A stretch of 64,000 bases of DNA from Robiginitomaculum_A sp036478535 (GTDB lineage Bacteria; Pseudomonadota; Alphaproteobacteria; Caulobacterales; Maricaulaceae). Positions 27,458-35,996 of the stretch are shown here, piece by piece. A program made the position numbers and the translations under genes. Location: contig OZ245059.1 in assembly GCA_965224735.1 (NCBI GenBank), positions 1,674,001 to 1,738,000 of the forward strand. The letters run 5' to 3'. Each line of letters begins with the position of its first letter. Positions within the stretch are counted from its first letter, which is position 1. Below the pieces are notes generated by a model. That model was given only the letters and a program-made list of their open reading frames with translations. It ran no database searches and was not told the origin of the DNA.

Positions 27458-28957
27458 ATGATGTTTCATATGACAATGGTTAAAAATTCCATTTTATTAT
27501 TCCTCATGGTGACTGCACTTGGGTTCTTAACATCGTGCACAAAAACAGATCTATCTACGCCTCCAGAGATAATCAATGAACTGAGCTTGCCAGGCAAAAA
27601 CCCTTATATAGCCGAAAACTTGTCTTTGCGTAAAACATCAAAGGTCCCAACCCCGCGATTAGGGTATGAGAAAAATGGGATAAGTCTCTGGTATGAAGAT
27701 GAAAACGAGTTTGAACTTCCAAAGGCTACTCTCAACATTAGGCTGTATAGTGCGCAAGCCTATTCCAGTGACGCTCATTATATCACCTTGAGATTGCATA
27801 GTCAGATTATGAAGGATTTGCTGAGTGCCGAGAGTTATAATGCTGCGCAAGCGGGACTATATTACTACATTAGCAGTTCCGTCCGCAGTTACAATATTGG
27901 CATTCAGGGGTATAATGATAAAATTAACGTGTTTCTTGAAAAAGTCCTGACTGTGTTTAATCCCTCTGTTGTAGATGAAAAGGTTTTCAACAGAATTAAG
28001 CAAAATTATTTACAAGACTTACAAAACGGGAACATGGCTAGACCTATAAACCAGATCTTTGCGGCAGTATCGGTTGAAGGGAATCCAGTCTCACTGAGTC
28101 GGGATGCTCAAATTAAAGCGTTGAGCGACCTCACTTACGCAAATTTTCTATCAATCGCACAGGATTTACAGTCCAGTATGGAAATTGAAGGTATTTTCAA
28201 TGGGAACGTTACGCAATCTGATGTTAATTCCATTGGCTCGATGTTATCAGACCGATTGAAGCCGAGTTTGAATCCCAACAACAAACTGACTTTTACTGAA
28301 ACCATTATTCCTGAAGGTTTGGAAAGATTCCGGGAAATTTCGGTCGATCATAATGACTCCGCTTTATTCGCCATGATACAAGGGGATAATGATACAGATA
28401 AAGAAACCGCGCTGTATAAACTTATAGTTCATATGCTGCGTCAAAGGTTTTACAAGTCTTTGCGGACTGACCAACAATTAGGCTATATCGTACAGTTATC
28501 CGATTACAGTTACGATAGAATCCCGGCGATGTCTTTTGCTATACAATCACCCAAGGTGCACCCAGCAACTCTGGTTGAGCGTATTGACACATTTTTGATT
28601 GAGCAAAAAGATTATTTTGCAACGCTTTCAGCAGAAGAGTTTGCAAAAAACAAGGACGGACTTCTTTCAAATATTAACAAGAGCTATGATAATGTTTATA
28701 CGAAAGGGAACGGCTTGAATCGGCAAATTATTAATGGCGAACTGAGCTTTGATAACCGTAAACGACGGACGCAGGCCATCAACCAAATAACATTAGATGA
28801 ATTACGGACGTTTTATAACAAAGAAATCACAGATACCTCAAGACGTTGGGCAGCTATCTGGAGTATAGGGCAAAGCCATAAAAACCAACCAGATTATGAT
28901 CCGTCAAAATATGACTTATGTTTCAAGCCAAAGTGTATTTCAAAGACAACTTTCTAG
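27458..28957 (+). CDS. Lipoprotein resembling the C-terminal half of an M16 (insulinase/pitrilysin) protease
   Basis: About 499 residues. Residues 8-27 form a lipoprotein signal with lipobox LTSC (Cys27). The rest follows the insulin-degrading-enzyme C-terminal half: NPYIAENLSL, GISLWYEDENEFELPKA, a GYNDK segment, and near residue 333 RQRFYKSLRTDQQLGYIVQ, the classic pitrilysin LRT-QLGY motif. No HxxEH zinc motif is present, so it is predicted inactive on its own. It may be a partner of an N-terminal-half protein encoded elsewhere or a decayed copy. ATGs at 27458 and 27461 are both possible; AAGG (27450-27453) fits the second better. Flanked by IS debris, it looks acquired. Confidence 0.8.
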   Translation: MMFHMTMVKNSILLFLMVTALGFLTSCTKTDLSTPPEIINELSLPGKNPYIAENLSLRKTSKVPTPRLGYEKNGISLWYEDENEFELPKATLNIRLYSAQAYSSDAHYITLRLHSQIMKDLLSAESYNAAQAGLYYYISSSVRSYNIGIQGYNDKINVFLEKVLTVFNPSVVDEKVFNRIKQNYLQDLQNGNMARPINQIFAAVSVEGNPVSLSRDAQIKALSDLTYANFLSIAQDLQSSMEIEGIFNGNVTQSDVNSIGSMLSDRLKPSLNPNNKLTFTETIIPEGLERFREISVDHNDSALFAMIQGDNDTDKETALYKLIVHMLRQRFYKSLRTDQQLGYIVQLSDYSYDRIPAMSFAIQSPKVHPATLVERIDTFLIEQKDYFATLSAEEFAKNKDGLLSNINKSYDNVYTKGNGLNRQIINGELSFDNRKRRTQAINQITLDELRTFYNKEITDTSRRWAAIWSIGQSHKNQPDYDPSKYDLCFKPKCISKTTF

Positions 28958-29790
28958 CTAATTTTTATTTTATTACGGCTTTTTTGGGAAAATTAAGGGT
29001 TAAAATTAAAGGCCAGAAACCAATGACTATTGAGCCCTTTGTGATACTCACAGAATATAAAAATTAGGAGTCCGAGAGTTATTCATTGACGGATTCGTGC
29101 TAGACAATTTAATTGAAAGCTAACGCCCCCCTCAGTTATTAGGCCAATGAGGGCTGTCATTTGAAGCAGCTAACTACCCAACTAAACACCGAGCAAGGCA
29201 AAGTGCTTTTGGTTTGTCATTGGCTCGACCGCGATTAACATAGACCTTACGGCGGTTCATTCATCAAATAGGCGAGTGTGAACGAGATATTTAGGCTTAC
29301 TAGACATCTTATCAATCAGGTTGCAACCGCCACCAAAATCAGCAGCCGTCATTGGTAAACGCTATGAAAGCCTGCTTGCTCATCAACCATTTCGTTATCA
29401 TTCGTGCCAATACTGAAACAAAATTCCCAACCAAGAAACCCAGTTCTTAAAAATCACCATCTTCACATTGTCATACACAGCCGATCACTCGCGCAATTTT
29501 ATAGCCCCCAAGTAAATATCAAACGAAGTGACGAAAGACCTGTCTTCCTGCTATCTGGGTGGTGACCTATCCTATACAAAAGGATGGTGTAAGACGAAAT
29601 AGAAATTTATTTCCCCGGCTAAAGCCTCCTCGCGCAGGCGCAAGAGCGCCCAAATAAACTTAGATTTCATCTTCAAGGCCTCCCCCATTATTATATTTTT
29701 AGAAGGAGAGGGAGCCACACAATCCCTTTGCACAGTCTTGCCGGTCCCCGTCAGCAGGGAGACAGGCTCCCGTAAATTAGCTGGCATTAA
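28958..29790. other. 833-bp non-coding or decayed stretch
   Basis: No frame here has a recognisable product. There is a weak hairpin CCCTCA/TGAGGG near 29130-29152 without a T run, and short minus-strand frames of no clear family. Composition and position next to a truncated conjugation-linked gene suggest remnants of a mobile element. Confidence 0.4.
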
Positions 29791-30066
29791 ATGGAGGCTA
29801 AAAAATTGGCTCAGAAAGCAAATATGGCACTAGGATATGTAAGCCAAAGCAAAGACGGTAATTTTGAAGGAACTCTGGGCTTAATAAGCTCTGGGGGCAA
29901 TAAACCCCGCATCAGCATCGTCGCAAACGACAACAAAACGGCGGATAAACAGCCAAACTTTCGGGTGTTTACCAGTGACGGCGCGGAAGTAGGCGGCGGC
30001 TGGAACCGGGTCGGTAAGACCTCTCGCAAGCCTTATATCTCGCTCATACCCGCCCATCCTGTATAA
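29791..30066 (+). pseudogene. DUF736-family protein, 3' end cut by IS630
   Basis: The product carries the DUF736 pattern: LGYVSQSKDGNFEGTLGL, then VANDNKTADKQPNFRVF, then EVGGGWNRVGKTSRKPYISL. DUF736 proteins are small and often encoded on plasmids and integrative conjugative elements; their function is unclear. The usual C-terminal end is missing. The last codon is GTA, and the TAA stop (30064-30066) is the first three bases of the IS630 end. A shorter start at 29824 (MALGYVSQ) is also plausible. Confidence 0.75.
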
Positions 30067-30234
30067 GTTCATATAGATGTGAGACTTTTTAGGTTTGCTT
30101 TATTTAAGCTGCTTTCGCCATGTTGGGTTTGTTACGAACCAAACTGGAGGAAGCAGCTATGCAGATCAAATATCTACACCCGAATATCTATAGCCCGAAT
30201 ATCTATAAACTGTACGCTTGGGCGCGTACACAAG
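30064..30234 (+). mobile_element. IS630-family left-end fragment
   Basis: Nearly identical to the end of the fuller IS630 copy at 48863-49033 (opposite strand): it starts TAAGTTCATATAGATGTGAG and runs into the first codons of the transposase (MQIKYLHPNIY). It carries an extra 15-bp tandem duplication at 30179-30208. Similarity stops after ACACAAGA, where the IS481-like element begins. The rest of this IS630 copy is not found on the other side. Confidence 0.85.
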
Positions 30235-30818
30235 AATGCCTGGATGTCTACAGGCGCAAGCACGAAGACGCGGTACGGCAGTACTGCTCATGCGGCAAAG
30301 CCTAAAATTCGAGGGTGTCAATGAGCGTAAATGTGCTGAGTTTGTCGGTATATCGCGGCCGACATATTATCGTTACAAAAAGGTTTTGGATAGGCTTACA
30401 CACGGAATTACACCGCTCTCAAAGCGGCCCCATAGCCTCAACAAACCCAAATGGGGCGAAGCCGAGAAGCAGCTTGTCTTGCGTATACGCAGAGAAAATC
30501 AGACATGGGGTAAGGATAAGATGGGGTAAGGACAAGATTGCCGTTGTCCTGCGCCGTGACCACGGCCAGACTATAAGCGCCAGCACACTTGCCAGCACAG
30601 TTGGACGCATATTAAAAACTTTGTTCACTAAAGGCATCATCACAAAATCACGCTCTGCTCCAAGAGCAAAAAGAAACAGAAACTTCAGAAAATCCCATGC
30701 CAAACGCTGGGTCTACAAGGCCTACAAGCTCATGAAAATGGGCGAACGCGTACAGATCGATCATATGACGGTGACCAAAAACGGTATCACCGTAAAACAC
30801 TTCCAAGCTTGGGAAAGA

Positions 30819-31345
30819 AAATGAATAACCCCGCCCCAAGGGGCGAGGTATCAAAAGAGTGTAAGTTGTTTATCACTGTGTAGTTTTGTATATTCTTTGC
30901 CTTGATTTTGGACGTAGCTTGTTATTGTGCTCTCATCTACGTGACGCCCAACTGTGAATGCAAAATAACCATCACTCCAAAATTCTCCACCCCAAAGTGA
31001 CTTTTTAACATGAGGACACAACCTAAATATTTCGCGTGCGGTGATGCTTTTTATTACAGTGACCAACTTGGTCACTGTATAGGTCGGAACCGATTGTACC
31101 AAAAAATGAACATGGTCTTTATCCGTTCCAATCTCCAAAAACTTTAACTGGTAACGATCTTCAATCTCCAAACAAACATCACGTAAAACTTCATCAACTT
31201 GGGGGTCAAAAACAGCACGCCTATATTTTGCGGGAAACACAAAATGGTAAAGAAGTATCGTTACGTTATGTCGTTTATGGATATATTCGCTCACGCGAAT
31301 ATTCTACGCCGCAAGCGGTGAGGAATGAAACCCTAAAAAAGATTC
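30819..31345 (-). mobile_element. IS200-type insertion sequence, copy 1
   Basis: About 527 bp shared almost identically, in inverted orientation, with 56123-56649. It carries a single tnpA and has hairpins near both ends (CCCCGCCCCAAGGGGCG at the left and CGCCGCAAGCGGTG at the right). This is the subterminal structure used by Y1 transposases. Boundaries are set by where the two copies stop matching. Confidence 0.85.
30851..31294 (-). CDS. tnpA: IS200 family Y1 transposase TnpA (intact)
   Basis: 147-residue single-strand HUH transposase. The HUH motif is HVHFLV (about residue 61), and the catalytic Tyr is in TSYVQNQGKEY near residue 128. GTG start: the N-terminus reads (V)SEYIHKRHNVTILLYHFVFPAKYR. 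The frame is complete, so this copy could be active; it has split the host IS481-like transposase. Confidence 0.9.
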   Translation of the reverse strand: MSEYIHKRHNVTILLYHFVFPAKYRRAVFDPQVDEVLRDVCLEIEDRYQLKFLEIGTDKDHVHFLVQSVPTYTVTKLVTVIKSITAREIFRLCPHVKKSLWGGEFWSDGYFAFTVGRHVDESTITSYVQNQGKEYTKLHSDKQLTLF

Positions 31346-31765
31346 ACGCGCAGGTTTATTCACATGCTAAGGCTTCCTCTGCAAAACGGTTCTTAAAAGA
31401 ATTTATCGACAAAACACCGTTCACCATAAAATCCATACAGGTGGATGGCGGCTCGGAATTCATGGCAGAATTTGAACAGGCCTGTGAAGATGTAAACATT
31501 CCACTCATCGTCTTGCCGCCCAGCAGGCCAACATATAACGGCGGTGTCGAGAGAGGAAACCGAACCTTCAAGGAAGAATTCTATTACAAAAGAGACCTCT
31601 TGGCAAGCAGTATCGGAGCCATGAGATTTGAACTCCGAAAGGCGGTTGAAAAATACAACACATACAGACCACATCATACCCTTGCCAGATTAACACCAAT
31701 GGCCTATATCCAAAACACCCAAAAGGCGGATGAGTCTCAAAACACATGAACCTATACATGTTGCA

Positions 31766-32070
31766 GTGACCCATTGAATCCATCGAGATATCAAATAGGG
31801 GTATTACCGGGGCGGTTCATACCCTTCTCATTTTTCATCCACTACTATTTTGTGGTTCTTTTCTGGGTCCACTTTGAGGCCTGCTTTCGGGTTAAAATTA
31901 CATGAAACATAAGGAAACGAAAATAGACATAAATGTCAATAAGTCATTGTAATATAAGGGAAAATGGTACAACATGATACGTTGTGAAACATCAGGTAGG
32001 TGGACTCCCTCTCCGCCATAGTTTTTATATAACTCATTAATATATAGCCTGTTGAAAAGTTAATTTGGTT
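31766..32070. other. 305-bp spacer with tRNA-3'-end-like motif
   Basis: No gene is seen. At 31998-32018 the sequence GGTGGACTCCCTCTCCGCCA resembles the T-arm/acceptor 3' end of a tRNA gene, as left behind at an attachment site of an integrated element. No complete tRNA surrounds it, and I did not find a second copy at the other side of the accessory region. Confidence 0.3.
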
Positions 32071-33042
32071 TTACCTATTTTGTGAATCACGGCCACCTGC
32101 ATATTTGCGTAAAGCTTCTATTCGTTTCTCAATCGGCGGGTGGGTTGCAAACATATCAGAAATGCCTGTTTTTGGGTTTTCAAATGCCATTTCACGTACT
32201 TCCGCAGGCGCATTTAATTTCGCCCTGCCCGATATCTTTTGCAAAGCCCTTATCATTGCATCTGGGTTCTTAGTCAGTTCAACAGACCCCGCGTCAGCAA
32301 GATATTCTCGCTTGCGTGACAAAGAAAACCGAATGAGCATAGCAAGGCCATAAGAGATTGCAATAATCACGACACCGATCAAAATAAGCGCAGCTGCATT
32401 AACTTCCCCTCCTCGGCGTGAACGCGTAGTTCTGGGCATATGGGTGCGCATTATACCACGCACAATACCTTCGCCAAAAAACGAAATAATTCCAACGAAA
32501 ATAATGGCGATAATCAAAAGTCTCACATCGCGGTTTTTAATATGACTAAGTTCATGACCAATAACGCTCTCTAACTCCTCGTCATCAAGGTTTTGCATCA
32601 GACCCCTCGTTAGCGTGATTGTGTAATTTTTCTCGCGAATGCCACTCGCAAATGCATTCATCACATCAGTGTCTATAATTTTAAGACGCGGCATTGTGAT
32701 GCCGCGAGAAATACATAGGTTTTCTAAAAGTTTATAGGCACGCGATTCTTCACTTTGGCTAACAGATTTAGACTTTGTTGCTATATCAATAAGTTTTTGG
32801 TGCCCCATAAAGGCAATGCTAAACCATCCTGTTACGCCTGCTATCGTGAGAGGAATTGCCTTAGGCAGGCTAGCTGATGCAAAGGCGAAACCATCAACCG
32901 TACTTGTTCCCTTAACATAGCCAGAATACAACAAAAGCCCCGCATACATAAGCGCTAGAATGAGGACGGGGAAAAGCACCAACAAAGCAATACTCTTTAA
33001 GTTGTTATTCCAAATATGGGTTTTCAGGCCATAAGCAGCCAT
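32071..33042 (-). CDS. htpX: Membrane zinc metalloprotease HtpX (M48)
   Basis: Inner-membrane protease in quality control of membrane proteins. 323 residues with two N-terminal membrane segments (about 19-40 and 60-80), the zinc motif GHELSHIKNRD near residue 167, two more hydrophobic segments around 180-240, and the ligand Glu region REYLADAGSVELT. It lies 11 bp downstream of lemA; lemA-htpX is a frequent pair. Confidence 0.93.
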   Translation of the reverse strand: MAAYGLKTHIWNNNLKSIALLVLFPVLILALMYAGLLLYSGYVKGTSTVDGFAFASASLPKAIPLTIAGVTGWFSIAFMGHQKLIDIATKSKSVSQSEESRAYKLLENLCISRGITMPRLKIIDTDVMNAFASGIREKNYTITLTRGLMQNLDDEELESVIGHELSHIKNRDVRLLIIAIIFVGIISFFGEGIVRGIMRTHMPRTTRSRRGGEVNAAALILIGVVIIAISYGLAMLIRFSLSRKREYLADAGSVELTKNPDAMIRALQKISGRAKLNAPAEVREMAFENPKTGISDMFATHPPIEKRIEALRKYAGGRDSQNR

Positions 33043-33053
33043 TATTGATTATC

Positions 33054-33614
33054 CTAAAAAGTGACGTCTGGCGGGGTTTGAAGTACTTCTCTACCTTCAG
33101 GGGCTTCATAAAACTCTCGGCCTTCAAAATTAAATGAGCCAGCAATAATATTGCCTGGAAATTGTTCCCTGCCCGTATTGTATTCTTGAATTGAATTATT
33201 ATAAAAACGGCGAGCCGCAGAAATTTTATTCTCAACATCTGAAAGTTCATCTTGGAGCTGCAAGAAATTTTGATTGGCTTTCAGATCAGGATAAGCTTCT
33301 GCTAAGGCAAAAAGTTTACCAAGAGCCTGCCCTAAAAACCCTTCTGCTTTGACAGTATCGCCAACGGAATTTGCTGATACAGCAGAATTACGCGCATCAA
33401 TAACTTCTTTTAGTGTCTCTTTTTCATGCTTGGCGTAGCCCTTAACAACATTGACAATGCTCGGGATTAAATCCTGACGTTGTTTAAGCTGTACTTCTAT
33501 GTCCGACCAAGCTTGATTGCAGGTTTGGCGAAGCGCGACTAAACGATTGTACAAAACAATGATAAAGCCAATAATGAAAACGACAATACCAAGAAGAATA
33601 AGTAAGAAGTTCAT
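33054..33614 (-). CDS. lemA: LemA family protein
   Basis: 186 residues: one N-terminal transmembrane helix (LLILLGIVVFIIGFIIVLYN) followed by a helical domain with the LemA signatures LRQTCNQAWSDIEVQLKQRQDLIP, AEAYPDLKANQNF and ARRFYNNSIQEYN. The role is unclear; LemA proteins often accompany HtpX at the membrane. Immediately upstream of htpX in the same operon. Confidence 0.93.
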   Translation of the reverse strand: MNFLLILLGIVVFIIGFIIVLYNRLVALRQTCNQAWSDIEVQLKQRQDLIPSIVNVVKGYAKHEKETLKEVIDARNSAVSANSVGDTVKAEGFLGQALGKLFALAEAYPDLKANQNFLQLQDELSDVENKISAARRFYNNSIQEYNTGREQFPGNIIAGSFNFEGREFYEAPEGREVLQTPPDVTF

Positions 33615-33671
33615 AGAGTTTCCTGTGTAAGATTACCTTATATTTACAGTATTTATTCAATACTAACAAGC

Positions 33672-35945
33672 TTATAAATGTTTGTGAGTAGCAAACAATC
33701 CAGAACGTGCGAACCCGCGCGGCGCCATTCTGCCAGCTTGAGCCCTTTTCCCTTGTAGAAGTTCCCACTCATTCACGGAATTATTCCGCCCAGATGCGTC
33801 TGTAAAACTAAGCCCGTCATCTTGTTTAAACGTAGTGATATCAGCAAGGCCGCCATCTTTAAACTTCTGCAAACGCACACCTTTACCGCGCCCAAGTTCA
33901 GGTAATTCATCCACATTATAGATTAGAATTTTTCGGTTTTCTCCTATAGAAGCGAACTTTTCCCCTTTGACTTCAATACAGCGCAGAGCCTCGGCGTCAC
34001 CTTTAACATTGAGCACTTGTTTGCCGCCACGTTTAGAGGCAAGGATTGCATTTTCGCTCACCCTAAACCCATACCCGTCCGTGCTAGCCACAATCAGTTG
34101 TCTCTCTGGGTTGTGAATAAACATGCCTATAGGCATATGGTCATCAGGTAGATCAATCATGAGCCTTAGCGGCTCCCCATTGCCGCGCCCGCCTGGTAGC
34201 TTATCTGCACTTAACGTATAAAATTTACCATTTGTAGCAAAAACAATAATCTGATCAGTCGTGTTACCAATCAGTGCAAACCCTGGCCCATCCCCATCTT
34301 TGAATTTAACCGCAGACATATCTTCAACTTTACCTTTGAGCGTTCGTATCCATCCTTTTTCAGAAAGTACCACCGTAACAGGTTCTTTGGTTATAAAGGC
34401 GGTTGCTAGGTCTATTTCTATCTCCTCGGCTTCCGCAATAGTAGTTCGCCGTGCGCCGATTTCTGTCTTAAGCCCGTAAAGCGTACGGATTTCTTTAACT
34501 TGGTTGGCAATTTTTTCCCATTGTATTTTTTCTGACGCTAATAAGGCTTCGAGCGCGCGTTTTTCTTCCGCGAGCTTATCGTGTTCACCTTGAATCACAA
34601 TTTCTTGGAGCTTGTTTAGTGCCCGCAAGCGCATGTTCAAGATCGCATCCGCTTGCCGTTCAGTAAGGTTGAACCCGCTCATCAGCTCTACTTTTGGGGT
34701 GTCCTCAAAACGGATAATACGGATTACTTCATCAATATTAAGATAGGCAATTTTATAGCCTTCTAATATCTCCATACGGTCTTTAATTTTCCCAAGCCGC
34801 TGTGCCGAACGCCTTTGCAATACTTCGCGCTGATGATCAAGAAATGCTTGCAATGCATCACGCAGACTCATAACCCGTGGTGTGTTGGTTTTATCCAAAA
34901 CATTCATATTTAAAGATATACGGCTTTCGAGCGGACTAAGCTTAAACAAACTTTCCATAAGGAGTTTTGCTTCAATATTTTTAGATTTTGGCTCAAGTAC
35001 CACCCGTATATCTTCAGCAGATTCATCACGAACATCTACAAGCCATGGGACTTGTTTTCTGTCAATCAAATCTGCCAGTCTCTCTATAAGCCTAGACTTT
35101 TGCACCTGATAAGGGATTTCTGTAACAATGATTTGGTACTGGCCACGGCCAAGGTCTTCTGTGTGCCAGCACGCCCGTACTTTAAACCCGCCGCGCCCCG
35201 TTGCATAAGCATCAAGCATGCTTTCTTTTGGCTCAATAATAATCCCGCCTGTTGGTAAATCTGGCCCCTTAACATACTCCATCAAGGTCGCAACGCGGGC
35301 ATTAGGCGTTTTAATGAGATGCAAAGCGGCACTACAAAGCTCTGCCGCGTTATGGGGCAGAATAGATGTCGCCATGCCCACAGCAATTCCTTGGGAACCA
35401 TTAGCCAATAAATTTGGAAACCCTGCAGGCAAGACAACTGGCTCTTCGTCTTCTTCATTATAGGTGGCGCGAAAATCTACTGCGTCTTCATCCAGACCAA
35501 CTAAAAGAGCTTTACCCGCTGCCGTCATTCGTGCTTCGGTGTAACGCATAGCGGCAGCGCTATCACCATCAATATTCCCAAAATTCCCCTGCCCGTCTAC
35601 AAGCGGGTAACGCGCGGAAAAGGTTTGGGAGAGTTTAACAAGTGCGTCGTAAATAGACGCGTCCCCATGCGGATGATATTGTCCCATAACATCACCAACA
35701 ATACGGGCGCATTTCTTATGAGCATTTTCGGGGTTTAGTTTTAGTTGGCGCATGGCGTATAAAATACGCCTGTGAACTGGTTTCAAACCGTCGCGTACAT
35801 CAGGCAGTGCGCGCTGCGTAATTGTCGACATGGCATAAGCGAGGTAACGCGAACTGAGCGCGTCATCAATGTTTTCTTCGATAATATTAATGCCTGGCGC
35901 GCGGCTAACTTTATTGCCTTTGGTATTGCCTTTGGTATCGGTCAT
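33672..35945 (-). CDS. parC: DNA topoisomerase IV subunit A
   Basis: Decatenates daughter chromosomes with ParE. 757 residues: GyrA/ParC breakage-reunion domain (RALPDVRDGLKPVHRRILYAM) with the catalytic Tyr in AAMRYTEARM near residue 134, a coiled coil around 360-470, and a shortened C-terminal beta-propeller, which is typical of ParC rather than GyrA. The N-terminus contains a 12-bp tandem duplication (35913-35936) giving TKGNTKGN. The recO-parC adjacency is normal for alphaproteobacteria. Confidence 0.94.
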   Translation of the reverse strand: MTDTKGNTKGNKVSRAPGINIIEENIDDALSSRYLAYAMSTITQRALPDVRDGLKPVHRRILYAMRQLKLNPENAHKKCARIVGDVMGQYHPHGDASIYDALVKLSQTFSARYPLVDGQGNFGNIDGDSAAAMRYTEARMTAAGKALLVGLDEDAVDFRATYNEEDEEPVVLPAGFPNLLANGSQGIAVGMATSILPHNAAELCSAALHLIKTPNARVATLMEYVKGPDLPTGGIIIEPKESMLDAYATGRGGFKVRACWHTEDLGRGQYQIIVTEIPYQVQKSRLIERLADLIDRKQVPWLVDVRDESAEDIRVVLEPKSKNIEAKLLMESLFKLSPLESRISLNMNVLDKTNTPRVMSLRDALQAFLDHQREVLQRRSAQRLGKIKDRMEILEGYKIAYLNIDEVIRIIRFEDTPKVELMSGFNLTERQADAILNMRLRALNKLQEIVIQGEHDKLAEEKRALEALLASEKIQWEKIANQVKEIRTLYGLKTEIGARRTTIAEAEEIEIDLATAFITKEPVTVVLSEKGWIRTLKGKVEDMSAVKFKDGDGPGFALIGNTTDQIIVFATNGKFYTLSADKLPGGRGNGEPLRLMIDLPDDHMPIGMFIHNPERQLIVASTDGYGFRVSENAILASKRGGKQVLNVKGDAEALRCIEVKGEKFASIGENRKILIYNVDELPELGRGKGVRLQKFKDGGLADITTFKQDDGLSFTDASGRNNSVNEWELLQGKRAQAGRMAPRGFARSGLFATHKHL

Positions 35946-35996
35946 AAAAGTGCCTAAAACTATTATTTGATTCGGATACTATATTAGGGAGTATCC

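Larger units (their letters stand above)
30243..31749 (+). pseudogene. IS481-like transposase (rve integrase core), disrupted
   Basis: The first part has a helix-turn-helix stretch (KCAEFVGISRPTYYRYKK) and frame changes near 30280 and at a 16-bp tandem duplication (30507-30538). The catalytic core begins with QIDHMTVTKNG (first Asp) before the IS200 insertion. It resumes after it with SIQVDGGSEFMAEFE (second Asp) and GGVERGNRTFKEEFY (Glu). A 12-bp in-frame duplication (30579-30602) adds residues before VGRIL. At least three lesions, so non-functional. The family label rests on the integrase core and is tentative. Confidence 0.75.
30235..31765 (+). mobile_element. IS481-like element, degraded and split by IS200
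   Basis: Remains of a DDE-transposon whose transposase runs in pieces from about 30243 to 31749. It begins where the IS630 fragment ends, and an IS200-like element sits within it at 30819-31345. The outer ends are approximate: I could not define inverted repeats with confidence. Confidence 0.65.

Noticed and set aside
29572..29787. Minus-strand 71-codon frame beside DUF736
   Set aside because: A phrase like LREPVSLLTGTGK looked motif-like, but I cannot tie it to any family and there is no start signal.
30120..30305. Apparent 61-codon plus-strand gene joining IS630 and IS481-like sequence
   Set aside because: It is a chimera of the IS630 transposase start and the IS481-like fragment, not a native gene.
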